Shown: piece by piece, positions 1 through 11,818 of the stretch
Position numbering within the stretch: the first letter of the stretch is position 1
Layout: each line of letters starts with the position of its first letter
NCBI GenBank assembly: GCA_009869945.1
Contig: WIXG01000064.1
Coordinates: 124,001-188,000, forward strand
Reading direction: 5' to 3'
Length of the DNA stretch: 64,000 nt
From: Mesaphorura yosii
Lineage: Eukaryota; Arthropoda; Collembola; Poduromorpha; Tullbergiidae
Translations under genes and position numbers: made by a program
Notes under the pieces: model-generated
Seen by the model: only the letters and a program-made list of their open reading frames with translations
Told to the model about the DNA's origin: nothing
Databases searched by the model: none

Positions 1-817
1 AGCCAGCTTCAGCATCATCTTTGCTTTCACTCTGCTCGGTTGCAGTGGAATTGGGGGCTTCGGGTAGCAGGACTCCTGCCATTTGCAGTCGATGCAGAAA
101 TTCTGTCTTTGTTTGAGAATTTTGTGTCGAGGCTGCGACGTGTTCCTCTGCGGCCTCTATCACTTCGGGTAGTTGAGGCTCAATAATTGGCTTCTTCACG
201 TCCGTGTTTGTTAAATTTTTTGCAGTGTTTGATTGTAGAATTTCTTGATTTTTTGTGTCTTCAGAATTGATTAGTTTAATTGTTGTGGATTGTAATGCCG
301 GTGGATGTGGACTCCCCGAGGCACTGTCTGGTTCATCTTGGACCTGATCTTCCGAGTCGTCCAAAAGCTGTTCTTTCCTTGAGTCAATGGAATTTGGATG
401 CGGGGTTGTGCCAACACGAAGCCGAATCCCAGTGCCATCAACAGCACCAGTCAAAGTCTTAATTGAAGGGTTTTCGCCGACTTGACGCATCTCAGCATCA
501 ACATCAGGTGACGCGGGCACGAACTCCGCCGTCTGATGCTGTGCCATTTTGTTACTGAACTGCACCGCTGACGGTGAGAACTGTCGGTCATCAACAACTT
601 TTGACATTGGGAATGCTGATACAATCTGCAGTGGAACAAGAAACAAAAAATCAGCATGTGAATTCTCAGGTGTTCCCTGAAATTGCTCTTTCCGCTGTTT
701 TCTGTGCGTTACGTCTTCATTTGGACTATTTACGCATAGTTCATGGTTCGCTGTCCATCTGATTGCCGTGTCATTGCGAGTTTGTATTCCAAACACGCGA
801 GCTCCCACTCCCACCAT
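1..817 (-). CDS. Unknown protein, partial (runs off left edge)
   Basis: One minus-strand frame is open for 272 codons, from an ATG at 815-817 to the window edge, which is long for chance. The product is hydrophilic and low in complexity, rich in Ser, Thr, Gln, Glu, Asp and Pro, with no signal peptide, membrane segment or domain I recognise. A good 3' splice site (a T-rich run then CTGCAG) lies just upstream of 625, so the securely coding part may be only 1-625. A second acceptor-like site (TTTTCCCACAG) lies next to the ATG, so 626-817 could be another exon or intron read by chance. The true start and the C-terminus are not defined here. I assign no function. Confidence 0.5.
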   Translation of the reverse strand, partial: MVGVGARVFGIQTRNDTAIRWTANHELCVNSPNEDVTHRKQRKEQFQGTPENSHADFLFLVPLQIVSAFPMSKVVDDRQFSPSAVQFSNKMAQHQTAEFVPASPDVDAEMRQVGENPSIKTLTGAVDGTGIRLRVGTTPHPNSIDSRKEQLLDDSEDQVQDEPDSASGSPHPPALQSTTIKLINSEDTKNQEILQSNTAKNLTNTDVKKPIIEPQLPEVIEAAEEHVAASTQNSQTKTEFLHRLQMAGVLLPEAPNSTATEQSESKDDAEAG

Positions 818-3176
818 ACTGTGGGAAAATGTAGTTAATCTCTTAAATTGAAAATGCTTCCTACCTTTTAAATTAGGTTTTGCAAATATTCAACAGGAAC
901 TGGGACTGCCGTCATTTTGAGGATAAGGATTCTCTTTATGCCTTTTGCACCATTTGATTTAATTTTTAAAACGAGCTCTACGTGGTTCAAGATCAAAGTT
1001 GTTCAGCGACTTTTGCGTGAAGTTGGCTAGTTTATAACCAAGTTAATTAAACCGCTCCACCTTGTCCATAGTCCACTGTTTTAATGATCATTCATAAACT
1101 TCAAATTTTGATTGTTTTTCAGATTTCGTTGGATTCCACGTTTCAATGATGCTGCATGTAGGAACAAATGAGGAAAGGACCGAAATCAGAGACGAAGCGA
1201 GCAAAGAAATTCCTTCGCACAAGTGTATCGAGAGTTGCGACATTAAATGCCATGGTGTGGCATGCAAATATAAATATTGTTGTACAACAATACAATCTGA
1301 GCACGTCCAGCACGAGGAAAATTATACGTACAATACAATCTGTCAAGTCGACCCTTCTCTTCGAAAACTCGGATGAAAAACTTGAATATCTGCAATTTGA
1401 ATTGCTGGAATTTAGAAGTAAAAAACTGGACACACATGTGTACCAGCAGCAGAAGTACCACACCGAATGCGTGGCATGAAAATTAAGGCATGTGTGTTTA
1501 CTAACGTTTTACAAGTTTTACTTTTACAAATTCAAGCCAGGATTTACAAAAAGTGAAGAATTTCATGTGGACTCAAGATTATCATGATTGCAGATGATTC
1601 CTTCACTGCTCGTTGCATAACAATGAGCGGACTAGTCGAGCGTACGTTTTCGTTTATGTAAATCTGGTTTTTGCCTTCGTCTCAAGGATTCAAGCACACG
1701 GTTCATGTTTAACAGAAAAAGAATTCTGATCTCGCTTCCCTGCTGCCTGGCCTGGATTAATGACAAGCCAAGCCAAGTCACATGCACGGCAGGTGAGAAG
1801 ATTCTGGCCTGGAAGGAATTAGCAAGGACCGGAATTATTTAAACTAGGCAGAACACCCTGCAATTATTAATGACTTCTGGGGCAAAGCGAGGTTCAAACG
1901 ACAATTAAACTATACTTTTCAAGTGTAGTCAGCAAGTTCAAGTTAATTACCTGAATATTGCAGCAGATAAACAGTGGAAAGATTCCAATCCCAAGTCCAG
2001 TTGCAACAGCTGCCCTCATTTTTGTGTTCTGAGTCTGCATTGCTATTTTCTTACAGCGTTGGGATGACTTCAAATAATTGATTGGCAATGTCGTTTTGAT
2101 CTGCCCAGGTGCACTAACAAAAAACTGGATCTAAAAATCGAGCACTGCTGATTTTGGTTGACAGCGAGCAGGCAAAAAGGTTGTCGCACACTCCCAGCTT
2201 CGAGCTTTTTAGCACCACAAAAACTGGACCACAATTCTGACACGTCTCTATTCGATTGACAATTGGAACAGGAGTGCGAGCGTTGGGCGCATGGCTTACT
2301 AATGATTTCTAATACCGAAATTCACTTTTTATGTGTATTTAATTATGTACTTGTTAATGTCTTATGAAAGTGAATGAGATAATTTAATAACGCTCTCAGC
2401 TTGCAAGCGTTAATGTGCCAGGCAGTCACAAGTCTCAGGCGGCACGAAGACGCGTTCAATGCAGCGTCTAAACAGGGTTAAGGTTATTCTTAAAGAAATA
2501 CGACGAGTACAAGCACAAAGCACAACGCGCACGCTCTAACAACAATGCGTACTTGAAGCACAAAGATTTTGGAGATTAAACTCTCATTACGAGCGATGGC
2601 TATAAATATGAAGTGAATATTGCTCTTGGGTTTGTGAGCACTCAATTTGACGTCATGCACAAGCCAATCCAAAGCCAAAGGGCATGATTATATAGTACCT
2701 GCCTGATGTGCTGTGTACGTGACGGAATAAATGAATGGAGCAGTCAACATCCATCAACAATCGAAAAAGGAGACAATAATTAGTAATAAATCCATTACTG
2801 CTTTTATCGCCGTCATCAACTTCTATTTCGCCTTCACCTTGAATCTTCAACTGCAACTACAACCGCATTTACTCATAATGGCAGTCAAATTTATGATGGT
2901 GCAATAGTACAAAGAGCCAACATGCAGAGTTAATTAGACCACAAATTCCTGCTCTGCTCTGCAGACGCAATCAGAACTTCAGTATCCATAAATTCATTTA
3001 CCTCTTCCATCACACTAGAGTTCCTTATGGCTCCATTACCTGTTTTAGCCTGACTTGAATGATTGCGAAGAAGGCAGAGAAATGTCGCAGTAAGCTAAAG
3101 AATTTATTACGGAGAAAATGCCAATTTTCGTGAAACAGATTAGAAGGCTAATAGGCAGTCCGTCATTGGTTTCGGC
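818..3176. other. Intergenic, no gene recognised
   Basis: Several short overlapping ORFs occur on both strands, densest at 1143-1479, where three frames are open at once. None has a recognisable domain, a consistent splice pattern or coding-like composition. I see no RNA gene or repeat. Confidence 0.5.
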
Positions 3177-3666
3177 TTAATAGGTAACTTGGTATCCGTG
3201 TTGCTCAACTGGCTTGTGGACAGTTTGGGCAGAGTAGACAACGGCTGGAGTGTACTGAGTGTATGCTTGCTTGTATGTGTTGTAGTTATGTCCATGCCCA
3301 TAGGTGGAAACGGCTGGAACAGTCTGATAGGTCTTGGCCGATGTAACTGGATAATATTGCTGCTGATACTGATGCTTGTAAACGACTGGAGACTGCACAG
3401 TTTGATAAGTCTTGCTGGAGACAACAGGAACGGTTTGCTGGTACACGGTTGGAGTTTGGTGGTAGACGACCGGGACGGTTTGGTGCTGAACCACTGGAAC
3501 AGTGTGGTGGTACTGCTGGACTGGAGTGTGGACCGTTTGGTAAGCGTAATTCGTGGCATCGGCCACGGCGAAAAGGGCAAGGAGTGCGACCTTCAGAAAA
3601 ACAATTCGCCATTACAAATAGTTCCGGGAATAAGCGAATACAGTGAATACTTACGAATTTGAACAT
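3177..3666 (-). CDS. Repetitive secreted cuticle-like protein
   Basis: Two coding exons, 3655-3666 and 3177-3590, joined across a 64-nt intron (donor GTAAGTATT, acceptor CTGAAG), give 141 residues. The spliced N-terminus, MFKFVALLALFAVADA, is a clear signal peptide; the first exon encodes only MFKF. The mature chain is almost entirely Tyr, Gln, Val, Thr, Pro and His, with repeats such as YQTV, QTVPVV, KTYQTV and HTPVQQY. This is typical of arthropod low-complexity cuticular or structural proteins. No Rebers-Riddiford chitin-binding consensus is visible, so I do not place it in a named cuticle family. A TATA box lies 94 nt upstream of the start codon. It could also be a silk-like or eggshell protein; secretion and a structural role are well supported. 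Confidence 0.85.
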
Positions 3667-3759
3667 GGTGGCTGCTGAGATGAAGCTAATTCAGAGAATC
3701 AGGATGCAAAGGCAGTAGAAGGAAGAAAGAACTGAGACCCTCGTGGAAGGCGGGAGCCG

Positions 3760-3766
3760 TTTTATA
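3760..3766 (-). promoter_or_regulatory. TATA box of the cuticle-like gene
   Basis: TATAAAA on the minus strand, about 95 nt upstream of the start codon at 3666. This predicts a transcription start near 3735 and a 5' leader of about 70 nt. Confidence 0.65.
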
Positions 3767-5318
3767 GACAAGGTCCAGATCCTATCGACCATAGAAGCCG
3801 TGACACTCCCCAAAGACGATTTATTCATCGAAATTAAGAGGCATTACATAATTTCTTCAGCTCACGGGGTCATAAAGTGCTGGAGCATGCCCACGTCGTG
3901 ATCTTCCGAGGGTGTTGTTCAAAATTTATTTTGCCTTCTGCCTCTGCTTCTGGCCTCGCCTGTAAACTGAATAATCATGATCGCTTTCGGGCGTTGAAAA
4001 CCGGTCCAGCCATTATTGATGTGACTTTACGCTGCTTGTGCTCTGGAACTTGATCAATTTCATTGCATGAGAATGTTCGCTTTATCGAAAAGACTACAAT
4101 TGACCTTCAAACTTTTGACTTAATGGGCGGTTGGACAAGAGAAAGGGTTAAGCCGGCCGCAAGAACAGGTCGTGGCAGTAATCTTCTTTTTGGTCATGAC
4201 GTTCGCTTAATCCCATTGTGAGTTGCTTCAGTGGGTCTTTAAAATCTGAAAAAATCGTTATGTAATGTAAGCCCGGTTTCATGAGACAATCTGAAAATTG
4301 TGTGTGCTTTAATGAGACATCGTGCTCGGTGCAATTATTATACTGAGAATTAATTTGCATATTGACCACATCAAAATCGACAAGTTTTCGGTTCACATCA
4401 GATAGGATTTATTCCGTACCTAGTCAAAAGTCAAAAGATACCACAACTCAGCAATGCGCGACCAGGGAACAATTATTCTAGTGTCACTTGACAAAACTCC
4501 ATTTTAAAATTGCATATATCTTGAATAATGGTTAAGAATGATTGAAGACAGTATTTCTCAAAAAGTAGTACAGTACAAGTATGCAATATTTGCTAGTGAA
4601 CAGTCTACAATTATTCCAACATTAAATTGACTACATGAATTGACTACATGAAAACTAAGAACAGTGTCGCACTTATGTACACAAGTAAAATATACGAATA
4701 TATTCTTCGTCTGCCCACGATATAAAGTTTAAAACTGAATACTGCAGGTAAATTTTTGGTCTTTTGGCGTTATGATGCGTCTTAGTTTGATCCAACTAAT
4801 TCTTCTGGAATATTTACACGATACTTTACCTTTTCACTTATCATTTAACATCCGTCACGTTAATTAAAAGCATGATCATTGTTTAAGTCTCACATTTGTA
4901 TCGAAATTGAAGTCATTTCTTGGTGCAGTGCATTCCGAAGTTGTCTTTATCGTACATAAATACTATTTTCTATCGATGACCACTTCAAGCTTTATTTAAT
5001 AGCAATACAGTTAAAATCAGGTAAAATCGTACACTTCCTCTTAAGTAGTGCACCCGTCGTCACGCAGTCAGTCATGCTTTAATTTCTCTAATTTCTGTAC
5101 TACTATGCTGATAAAGCGCTTGAAGTCTATAAATTGGAGTAGAACCTTCAGACATTTCACTGTCTCCCTGAGCTGATTTCTCTGATTTCACCGGAGATTG
5201 CAACATACTTTCCAATTCACAACCATGAAAAATCGAGTCGTCGAATGGCCATATTACGAACTTAAGCTATGCGATTTCTAAATCACCTGAGTAAAAGAAG
5301 TTCAAGTAAGGTTAACTC
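3767..5318. other. Intergenic; includes likely SPT20 3' UTR
   Basis: No gene seen. A minus-strand AATAAA (TTTATT at 4991-4996) lies about 325 nt beyond the SPT20 stop codon and is a plausible poly(A) signal. The rest is AT-rich with only short ORFs. Confidence 0.45.
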
Positions 5319-8300
5319 TCACCGACTCCCTAAATTCCCACCCGTGCCCTGTGAAGGATTGTTCACTACCCGAATGGTGGGCTGTCCCTGAGCAGTAGAG
5401 CCTGGAGTCTGAGTATTATTTCCAACATAACCTATTACATTAATTAATTGCTGAGGTTGAGGTGGCCGGTTTGGCGGCGGCGCTGGAGCAATTTGTCTGT
5501 AGGCGGTGGGTCTTGCCAAGCCCACAGCTCCACCGCCTCCGCTGCCCTGTCTCGCGTTCAATGGAGCTCCTCCCAAGGAAGATGCCAACATGGGAGTGGC
5601 AGAGGCAATTGGGTTCAAACGACTGCCCCCAGTCCTTTGAGTCACTTGTGGCTGGCCAGATGACGCAACTAATCTGTCCAACAGAGTTCCGTATGAAGAC
5701 GAGGTTGCAACATTCACCCCTCTGGCGGAAGAAGGATCAAAACGGTTCGCCGTAGATAAGCCAGAGGAGTCAGCAGAAGGAGTTCCGGCCAACAATGCAC
5801 TCAATCTGGGTGTTGTTGTGGAGTATGGTACAGGATTTGTTGCAATATTGGGCGATATTGGACTTAAGATTGATGTTATTGATGGACTTTGCGGCGATTG
5901 CATTGGTGACAATCCATTTGTCTGTGGATTTGTTGAAGACATAATCGGCGGAGATCCCAGGAGATCGTTCAGCGTTATTGAATTGCTATTACTGTTTTGC
6001 ACAGGCTTAGTCGGAGACAGGCTGGAGGTCACCACATTCATTCCAGTGTTGGTAGCGGCACCCTTTCTCATGGCACCGTCAAGCTTCTGTCCCAACTCTG
6101 GTCCAATTGCTTCGGATAATGCGTTGAACAGTGTGTCTACGCCGTCCTGTTGATGACGCGCGGCGCTATTTCCGGCGTCAAAAATAATTTGATTTTGGTT
6201 TTGATTGACCAAGGAGGTGGTTGGATGAGGTGACGATGAAGGAGCTCCACCCAGATTCAGGTTTAAGTTGAGGTTCAAATCGAGGTTAAGACCATCAATT
6301 GTAGCCGTCGGTCCGCCAGCTTGGTTTCTGAAGGCAGCCCTTGATGTAGACGGTGCCGAATTTAGTAAGGAATGCAGATCAGGTACGTTGAGTTCCTCAA
6401 GCTCCCTTTGGCTCGTGTCGTTACACTTCGACTGCTGAGCAGGTCCAATCGTGGCGGAGATTGTAGCGGTACTGGTGCCTCTATTTCCTGCCAAGCCTGC
6501 GCTGTTAATCATTTGCGCTTGATGGTTAATTGAGCTAGGAGCCGAATTAATAATTATACCAGGATTTAAGATGGTCGCCCCAGAGTTAGCCGGGCTCATA
6601 TTTAGAGATAGTGCATTTTGCCTGAGTATTTGCTGTTGCTGAGGAGTTAACGTCATGGCGTTGGCATTATTTGAAAATCTCAGGATTGTGTTCAAGCCAT
6701 TCAAGGCGGGGTTACTCGAAGTGCTTGGCGAAATTAGTGACGTCGTGGTCACATAATTTTGTTGTTGGCCCGCATTAAGTAAACTGTCCAAGCTGATGGT
6801 GTTCAAGTTCAAGCTGACACTTCCGTTGTGCTGATGGTGGGCACCAGTGTTTGTGATTATCATGATAGGCTGTTGCTGAGATGTCTGAGGCTGGCTCTGG
6901 ACCAAATGCTGTGATTGCTGCGACTGATGCACAATTTGATTCAGTTGTTGTTGGAGGTTGTGCTGCTTCTGATGGTCCATCGCGTTGCCCAGTTGAACCT
7001 GGCTCGAATTTGGGTTCTGGGGTTGAGGTTGAATGACTGTCATCGGTTTCGGATTAGGAGCCAGGAGAAGAGTCGCCAACGCCGGCTTTTTCAATCTTAA
7101 ACTATTACTGTTGGGTACCGGATTTGTGGGAGGTTGCTTCAATAATTGCTGCGGTTGCTGTTGATGGTGAAGCTGTGCCGTTGTCTGAATCTTGGGCACT
7201 GTATAGCAGGCATTGCCTGTGCTCGTAACTATGCTTGCACTGGACTGCTGCAGGTTGACATTAATAATTTGTGGCCTCGTGAGAAGTGGCTGCTGGTGAA
7301 CGACTCTTGCTGAATTTAGATTCAGGTTTAAATTCACATTGGCTCCAGATGCTTGAATGGCGGGCTGTGGCGGCTGCATAATGGTCGCAGTTTGAGGCGC
7401 AATGCTGTAATGTATTTGAGGATTCGCAATTTGAGCTTGTTGAATTGATCTGGGCTGTGGATGAACGATTTGAACAGGAGGTTGAGATGTGCTTGTCGGA
7501 CTGGCAGAACTGCTGACAACTGCAACTGCGTTGGTCGTGATCGCGTTCGATGGGCCAGAATTTGACGTTGCCACTGAACACGCCGGAGCAGGAGGGGTCT
7601 TTATCTGACCGATGTTAGGATTGGGCTTGTAGTTATTGTTATTGACGTTGATCGGTAAATTGTTGGTAGTAGTTGTAGGGTTTCTGTTTTGATTTTGACC
7701 CATATATTCGCCAATGAACATCACATGAGGCTTCGGCTGGCCAACCTTCTGGTAAGTGATTTTGCATGGTCGACGCCCATCTTCAGTGAAAATATCCGTA
7801 AACTGTCGTACGTAAAGTTGGACATGCCTCAAGGATCCCAACTCAAACTGGCATTTTGTACTCGGAATACTTCCTGGTTGAGATCTCGTGTCTGAACCAT
7901 GCACGACAGAAAGGTTGTTGTTGATTGGCTCTGCAAAGGACTCCTGTTCAAGTTCTCCGAAGTATGACTCAGTCCCATTTCTCTGGAAAATAGACAATTT
8001 TGTTGAGTGCGGTCTCTTTCTTCTCTCGGTTTCCAGGATGTATTCATCAACTTTTCGAATATAATTCTCGCTCATAATTGGTCGATGAACTGCTCGCTCT
8101 GCCGGGCGTCCAATTCGGGAGAGTTCTTCCAAGTTCGTCGGCGTGCTCATCGGTGGATACTCGATATAGTTCTGGAAAAATTAAAATTGAAATTGAACAT
8201 TCGAATTGAGTTGAGTCTGAGGCAACATTGTTAAAGTTTCTTACAATCGGTGGAAGTTTGAGGGTTTCCGATGGATTGCACCTCTCGGCCAACACACGTT

Positions 8301-9792
8301 CCGGTAATCTTTTCAAGACTGCTTTCGTGAACTGCAAAAATTGAGCGAGATCTTCCTGCTTATGTATCTTCCCGAAAATCGTTTCCCATTCTGCTTGATT
8401 GGGAATTGGATTCTTTGGAGGCAACTTATAGCGAGCATTTTGTGTCTGAATACTTCGAGATTGTTTTGCCTGAATTGCAAATGTTCGGACCGCATTCTTG
8501 ATTTGAGGAGAATTCCACTTGTAGCGTTCAAACTGTCTAACATTGGCTATCAAGCCCACCGACTTTGACGGGTCTAAGCAAAGCCCCGAGTACGTTCGGA
8601 GTAGAAGTTGCTTTTCTACTTCCAATCTTTGCCTTAAACTTAATCTGTCGAAATCACGATCGTCGGGTTTTGCCTCAGCTTCTTCACCACTTGCCATTCT
8701 TAGACGTTTGGAAGCAGGTTCATTGTCCTCATCATCCTTTTCGGATCCCTGATGGCCAGGAACATGATTTTGCTCGCTTGGTGCGGGAATGTTTCCGTTT
8801 GCCGTACTCAGTCTTTTGTACAATTTTCTATCTTCAATGCTGGTCGCAACAAGTTGTTTTACGTCAGAAGATATCGTGTAGTTTGTGGGCTTCAGAAGCA
8901 CTTTCTTCACAACAGGTGAATTCCTCTTGGATAAATTCGAAGTGAATCGTCGATGATCCCGAATTTCACAAACAACGCAACCAAGATATCTCATCAGATT
9001 TACGCCGTCAATTTTTTCCAGTTTTTGTATCAGTTTGAGTGGGACAATTTCTTGGTCGATACAATCAAGTATGTAAGTTTCACTGTATGGTATTTCGTGT
9101 GACTCTTTGAATACTTGAATTTCAGTCGCATCATTTCCTTCCAATTCTCGTACGTAACAGCAATACGTGTAACCTCGTCCCGGTGGGTACAGATTAATTA
9201 TTAGCACAGCCTTGTTTTTTCTTCGTAGGATTTCTCCATATCGATGTTTACTTGAGTATGGGCTTGACATTCTTCTCTCTTCGTCATCATCTTCCTCGTC
9301 CTCCTCCTCGTTGTTTTCTTCCTGTTCATTTTCTTCTTTGATATTGCGCGATGAAACTCTGCTGTTTTCATTATAGTGATCCCCAGGATATTTGTCGTCA
9401 CCTGGATTCTTTCGGTCACCTCCCTGCGTACTAACCACCGGATCGGAGCATCCATCTCTCTGCATCACTGAAAGTGCAGATTCGGTGTCAAGCTCTTTCG
9501 CACAGTTAGTATGAGTGTTCGGGTTAGTTAAGCTCTCCAGAAGTTTTTCATTCATGTCTTCGCCAAGAGAGCGAATTACCACACGATATGTCACAATGAA
9601 ACTTTCATTAGCATTTCTAGGTTGTGTCCATAAACTGGATGGATCACCAGAAATAAGTTCTCTTAAACGCGTGTCAACAACGGTGCTTGTTGGGCTGGCT
9701 CTTGATTGTGTTAAAGGGAAGGATATTAATGAGCGTCCGCAACTATCGATGCTCACTCGGGGACGATCCAGTCGTGAATGCAATATCTGCAT
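5319..9792 (-). CDS. SPT20 homologue, SAGA complex subunit
   Basis: Two coding exons, 8245-9792 and 5319-8171, are joined in phase 0 across a 73-nt intron (GTAAGAAAC to TTTTTCCAG), giving about 1,466 residues. SPT20 is a structural subunit of the SAGA histone acetyltransferase coactivator in the nucleus. Residues 152-173 are strongly acidic. The SPT20 core begins near residue 186 with RRKNKAVLIINLYPPGRGYT and continues through a YILDCIDQEIVPLKLI segment and a VVCEIRDHRRF segment, matching the family order. From about residue 640 the chain is low complexity: Asn/Gln/Ser-rich with runs such as LNLDLNLNLNLNLGG, as in other long animal SPT20 tails. I start at MQIL (9790-9792), just after a likely 5'-UTR intron acceptor (TTTTGTAG); extending further upstream soon meets a stop. 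It is longer than vertebrate SUPT20H because of the tail. Confidence 0.85.
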
Positions 9793-10223
9793 TGAAACCC
9801 TACAAAAGAGGAAGATTTTCAATAACTTCAACCTGCTTGAGGCAATGCAACTGAGTAATTTTCGCTACCATTGAAGTTAATAAGTACACTTACCTAATTA
9901 AATCGCTTCAAATGGAAGATATTCGACGACTTCGGCGAAGAAGACTTCATGGTTCACTCTTTCCTCCACAATCTCAGTCTGCATCCCACATACCAACTTA
10001 CAATACCACTAATAGACCGAAAAGCGAAGGATAACTGGGTGGTCCTTCTAGTCAATATTAAAAAGGACGAATCACTTACAATATTGAATCAATTAAATCT
10101 GACTAAGCATGCATATCACCAATCAGAATCATAAAAGAGTCAAAAGTCTGTAAAATCCTACACTGGTTACTTACAAAATCTCCTCCGGGAATTAGCGACT
10201 AACAAAAGTTAGTTAGTTGATCA
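9793..10223. other. SPT20 5' leader and possible shared promoter region
   Basis: A minus-strand donor-like TTAG/GTAAGTG near 9890 pairs with the acceptor at about 9801 and suggests a 5'-UTR exon of SPT20 upstream of 9892. No coding exon is seen. The region may be a promoter shared with whatever lies at 10224. Confidence 0.35.
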
Positions 10224-10611
10224 TTGGATTGGATGCAACTGATTTTGCTGCTGCTTGCAGGGTTCTTGAGTAGTTGTCAGTTGAAGGTCCCCTCAATTCG
10301 AGCCACCCAGCAAGGAACTTGGCTGTTTGGCAGGTTGGCACTCGAAGTCAATCTGTCTGGGCGCCACCGAACATCGCACCTTCAACAACAGACCAAAATA
10401 GTTAAGAAAACTGCAGATCCTACGATTATAGGTACAATTATGACACCAAATTTCACTTACCTGGGAAGTTCAAGAAGAGATCATCCAGGTAAGTTTACTT
10501 TTTCCGGGGAACAATTAAATTTTGTCGAAATTAATTCTCGACTGACACTGACACTCTCACATCTGTAAAAGTGCTACCCGTACTTTAATGTTTGCAGATG
10601 ATCTGTGTTGA
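10224..10611 (+). CDS. Doubtful small secreted peptide, 92 aa
   Basis: The ATG at 10224 opens with a signal-peptide-like stretch (MDWMQLILLLLAGFLSSCQL). After 88 codons there is a strong donor, CCAG/GTAAGTTT, at 10488/10489. An acceptor (TTTGCAG) at 10597 would add DDLC and a stop at 10609-10611. The mature part shows no domain or regular cysteine pattern. A strong donor-like site also occurs on the opposite strand near 10460, so the splice evidence is ambiguous. It may be a chance ORF beside the SPT20 promoter. Confidence 0.25.
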
Positions 10612-11650
10612 CGACTCTTTATGTGGAGTGTACAGCTAGAGAACATGTAGCTTTTCTTCTTGAACCGCGTTTTAAATGTAGTGGTAAGAGATAGGATACT
10701 TGCTCTTCTCTGTTGGCATTTGTTTCCAACCTGTCTTCGATTGCAGCCTGTGTCTGAATTCTGAATCTGAATTACTTGTACAATGCGCGCAATATGCCAA
10801 TGGGTAGCACAAGCCTGAGCAGCCAAGGTGGTGCAGCCTTGCTTCTTGTTCATTACTCGGTAATAATAATGTGGTACACTTTTGTTGCCTTCTTTCTAAG
10901 CGATAGCCATTAAATGAAATATGTACATTGCAAGCTCTTTTGGCAATGTTAACAATTAAACCCTCTGAATATTGCCATTACGTTTGCTACATTGCCAAAA
11001 GCAAAAAGACAAGCATATGCTATTTATTCAAGGAGCCACGTCTTGGGACTTGCGCTGAGAGTAATCAAGTGTGAAATATGGTTGATTTTTGCATTAACAG
11101 TACCAGCTATGTCAAACAAATGCAAGAACTGTGGAATTGTTGGTCAGTACAGGTGGCGTGTGGAAAATGGTGCAACAAAGGCTTCACCCTTCGATTTGTC
11201 ATTCCGATTACTAATTACAAGAAATTGATGTAAGATTGCATAGAACAGACGCGTATACCGTAGCCGTGTGCGCTTCGATCCATCGCTGCCGGTATCATTA
11301 CCATATGAGTGATATGATACTGACTACGATTGCACACAGTTTAACATCGAGTTGGGAGTATAACTGAATTGAATGTGCTCCTGATTCCTTATGTAAATTC
11401 AGAGTTCTTTTGTCCCATGTTCTGTCATTATTATAATGAGCAGTTCCATGCCAGCGCCTCTTTCTGTTTCAAGCGTGCTGGATGGTCAGTACAGTACAGC
11501 ATAAGGAGGTGTAGTTCAAGGAGGTCATGAAACGGCAGGTAAGATTTAATGTCTCAGTTCGACTCGAGAGGTTCATGTCAGCGAATGAGTTGTATCGCAG
11601 TGTTCAGGGACATTTAATTCGACAGAAGAAGGCTCCACCAGCCGGTCAGT
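10612..11650. other. Intergenic, no gene recognised
   Basis: Only short unconvincing ORFs on both strands (for example 10992-11228 plus), with no recognisable domain. Confidence 0.45.
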
Positions 11651-11658
11651 TATAAATA
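11651..11658 (+). promoter_or_regulatory. TATA box of the H2B variant gene
   Basis: TATAAATA followed about 25-30 nt later by an initiator-like TCACTAGTTG. The start codon is at 11819, after a probable short 5'-UTR intron (donor AACT/GTAAGA near 11733, acceptor TTTATTTCAG near 11792). Confidence 0.65.
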
Positions 11659-11818
11659 AGCACCCAGATCATTTCATCACTAGTTGTCCGACTTCCGTCG
11701 TGCTGAGCTGCATCATCTCCCGAAGATAAAACTGTAAGATAGCAAACATTCCCAAAACTATAAAAGCTCGAATGGACTTGATCTTTATTTCAGACTGCTC
11801 CGTCGCCATTAGTTCTCA

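Noticed and set aside
1143-1479. Cluster of overlapping ORFs in three frames on both strands
   Set aside because: Mutually overlapping, no recognisable domain in any frame, no matching splice sites; chance ORFs are the simplest reading.
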